From NCBI GenBank assembly GCA_035628395.1, contig DASPJX010000124.1, forward strand, positions 1 through 30,406: DNA of 30,406 nt. The letters are read 5' to 3'. The position numbers were made by a program, and so were the translations under genes. The DNA is from UBA4615 sp035628395 (GTDB lineage: Bacteria > Pseudomonadota > Gammaproteobacteria > Burkholderiales > Burkholderiaceae_E). Below are positions 30,289 to 30,406 of the stretch, in pieces. Positions within the stretch are counted from its first letter, which is position 1. Every line of letters starts with the position of its first letter. The notes below the pieces were generated by a model. That model searched no databases. It was not told where the DNA came from and saw nothing but the letters and a program-made list of their open reading frames with translations.

Positions 30289-30406
30289 GCGCGACGACGA
30301 AGACCTACGCGCAGGCGGCCGCGGCCGCGCTCGGGCAGGCGATGCGCGACGACCCGGCGGTGGTCGCGCTCGGCGAGGACGTGGGCCGCGGCGGCATCTT
30401 CGGGCA
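30285..30406 (+). CDS. 2-oxo acid dehydrogenase E1 component, beta subunit (5' part only)
   Basis: The 122 bases encode MSATTKTYAQAAAAALGQAM then RDDPAVVALGEDVGRGGIFG before the window ends. ALGEDVG is the conserved N-terminal motif of E1 beta, whose Glu activates thiamine diphosphate. The start overlaps the E1 alpha stop by four bases (ATGA), so translation is coupled. The rest is outside the window. Confidence 0.93.
   Translation, partial: MSATTKTYAQAAAAALGQAMRDDPAVVALGEDVGRGGIFG

Overview
The window looks like the replication-origin-proximal part of a very GC-rich betaproteobacterial chromosome, most likely Burkholderiales. This rests on the conserved order dnaA (leftward) / rpmH-rnpA-yidD-yidC-...-mnmE (rightward), a perfect DnaA box between dnaA and rpmH, the RnpA and YidC sequence variants, and overwhelming G/C at third codon positions. 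Species cannot be named from the sequence alone. I saw no tRNA, rRNA, CRISPR array or insertion sequence.

Region 1 (1-6147) is core housekeeping: the 5' end of dnaA, a candidate origin/dnaA control region, rpmH behind a near-consensus sigma70 promoter, rnpA, yidD, yidC, and mnmE. A CysB-like LysR regulator sits between yidC and mnmE, insulated by hairpins on both sides. mnmE has a -10 hexamer placed so that its message would be leaderless.

Region 2 (6148-20474) is an unusual leftward signalling cluster. It holds a 1518-aa CheB-CheR-coiled coil-PAS-histidine kinase-receiver fusion, a receiver-less CheB with a C-terminal zinc-ribbon-like motif, an 86-aa protein of unknown function, a truncated GNAT acetyltransferase, two paralogous PAS/GAF histidine kinases (835 and 738 aa), a kinase with an RsbRD-like N-terminus (389 aa), and a CitE-like CoA lyase among the kinases. 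No separate response regulator, chemoreceptor or flagellar gene is visible. The only receiver is the one fused to the CheB-CheR kinase. Repeats and palindromes lie in the gaps, notably a perfect 20-bp palindrome at the truncated end of the GNAT gene and a 10-bp-period tandem repeat.

Region 3 (20475-23838) runs rightward: a hot-dog thioesterase, a Cys-rich four-helix-bundle copper-binding-type protein, and a 618-aa lipoprotein of unknown function ended by two strong hairpins.

Region 4 (23839-29154) runs leftward: a Tat-exported PhoX/DUF839 protein, an AI-2E-type permease with a long Pro/Ala tail, and a tightly coupled ldcA-lrgA-lrgB operon that links muropeptide LD-carboxypeptidase to a CidAB/LrgAB-type membrane pair. 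Region 5 (29278-30406) starts a rightward operon for a thiamine-diphosphate 2-oxo acid (pyruvate/acetoin-type) dehydrogenase, E1 alpha followed by the start of E1 beta.
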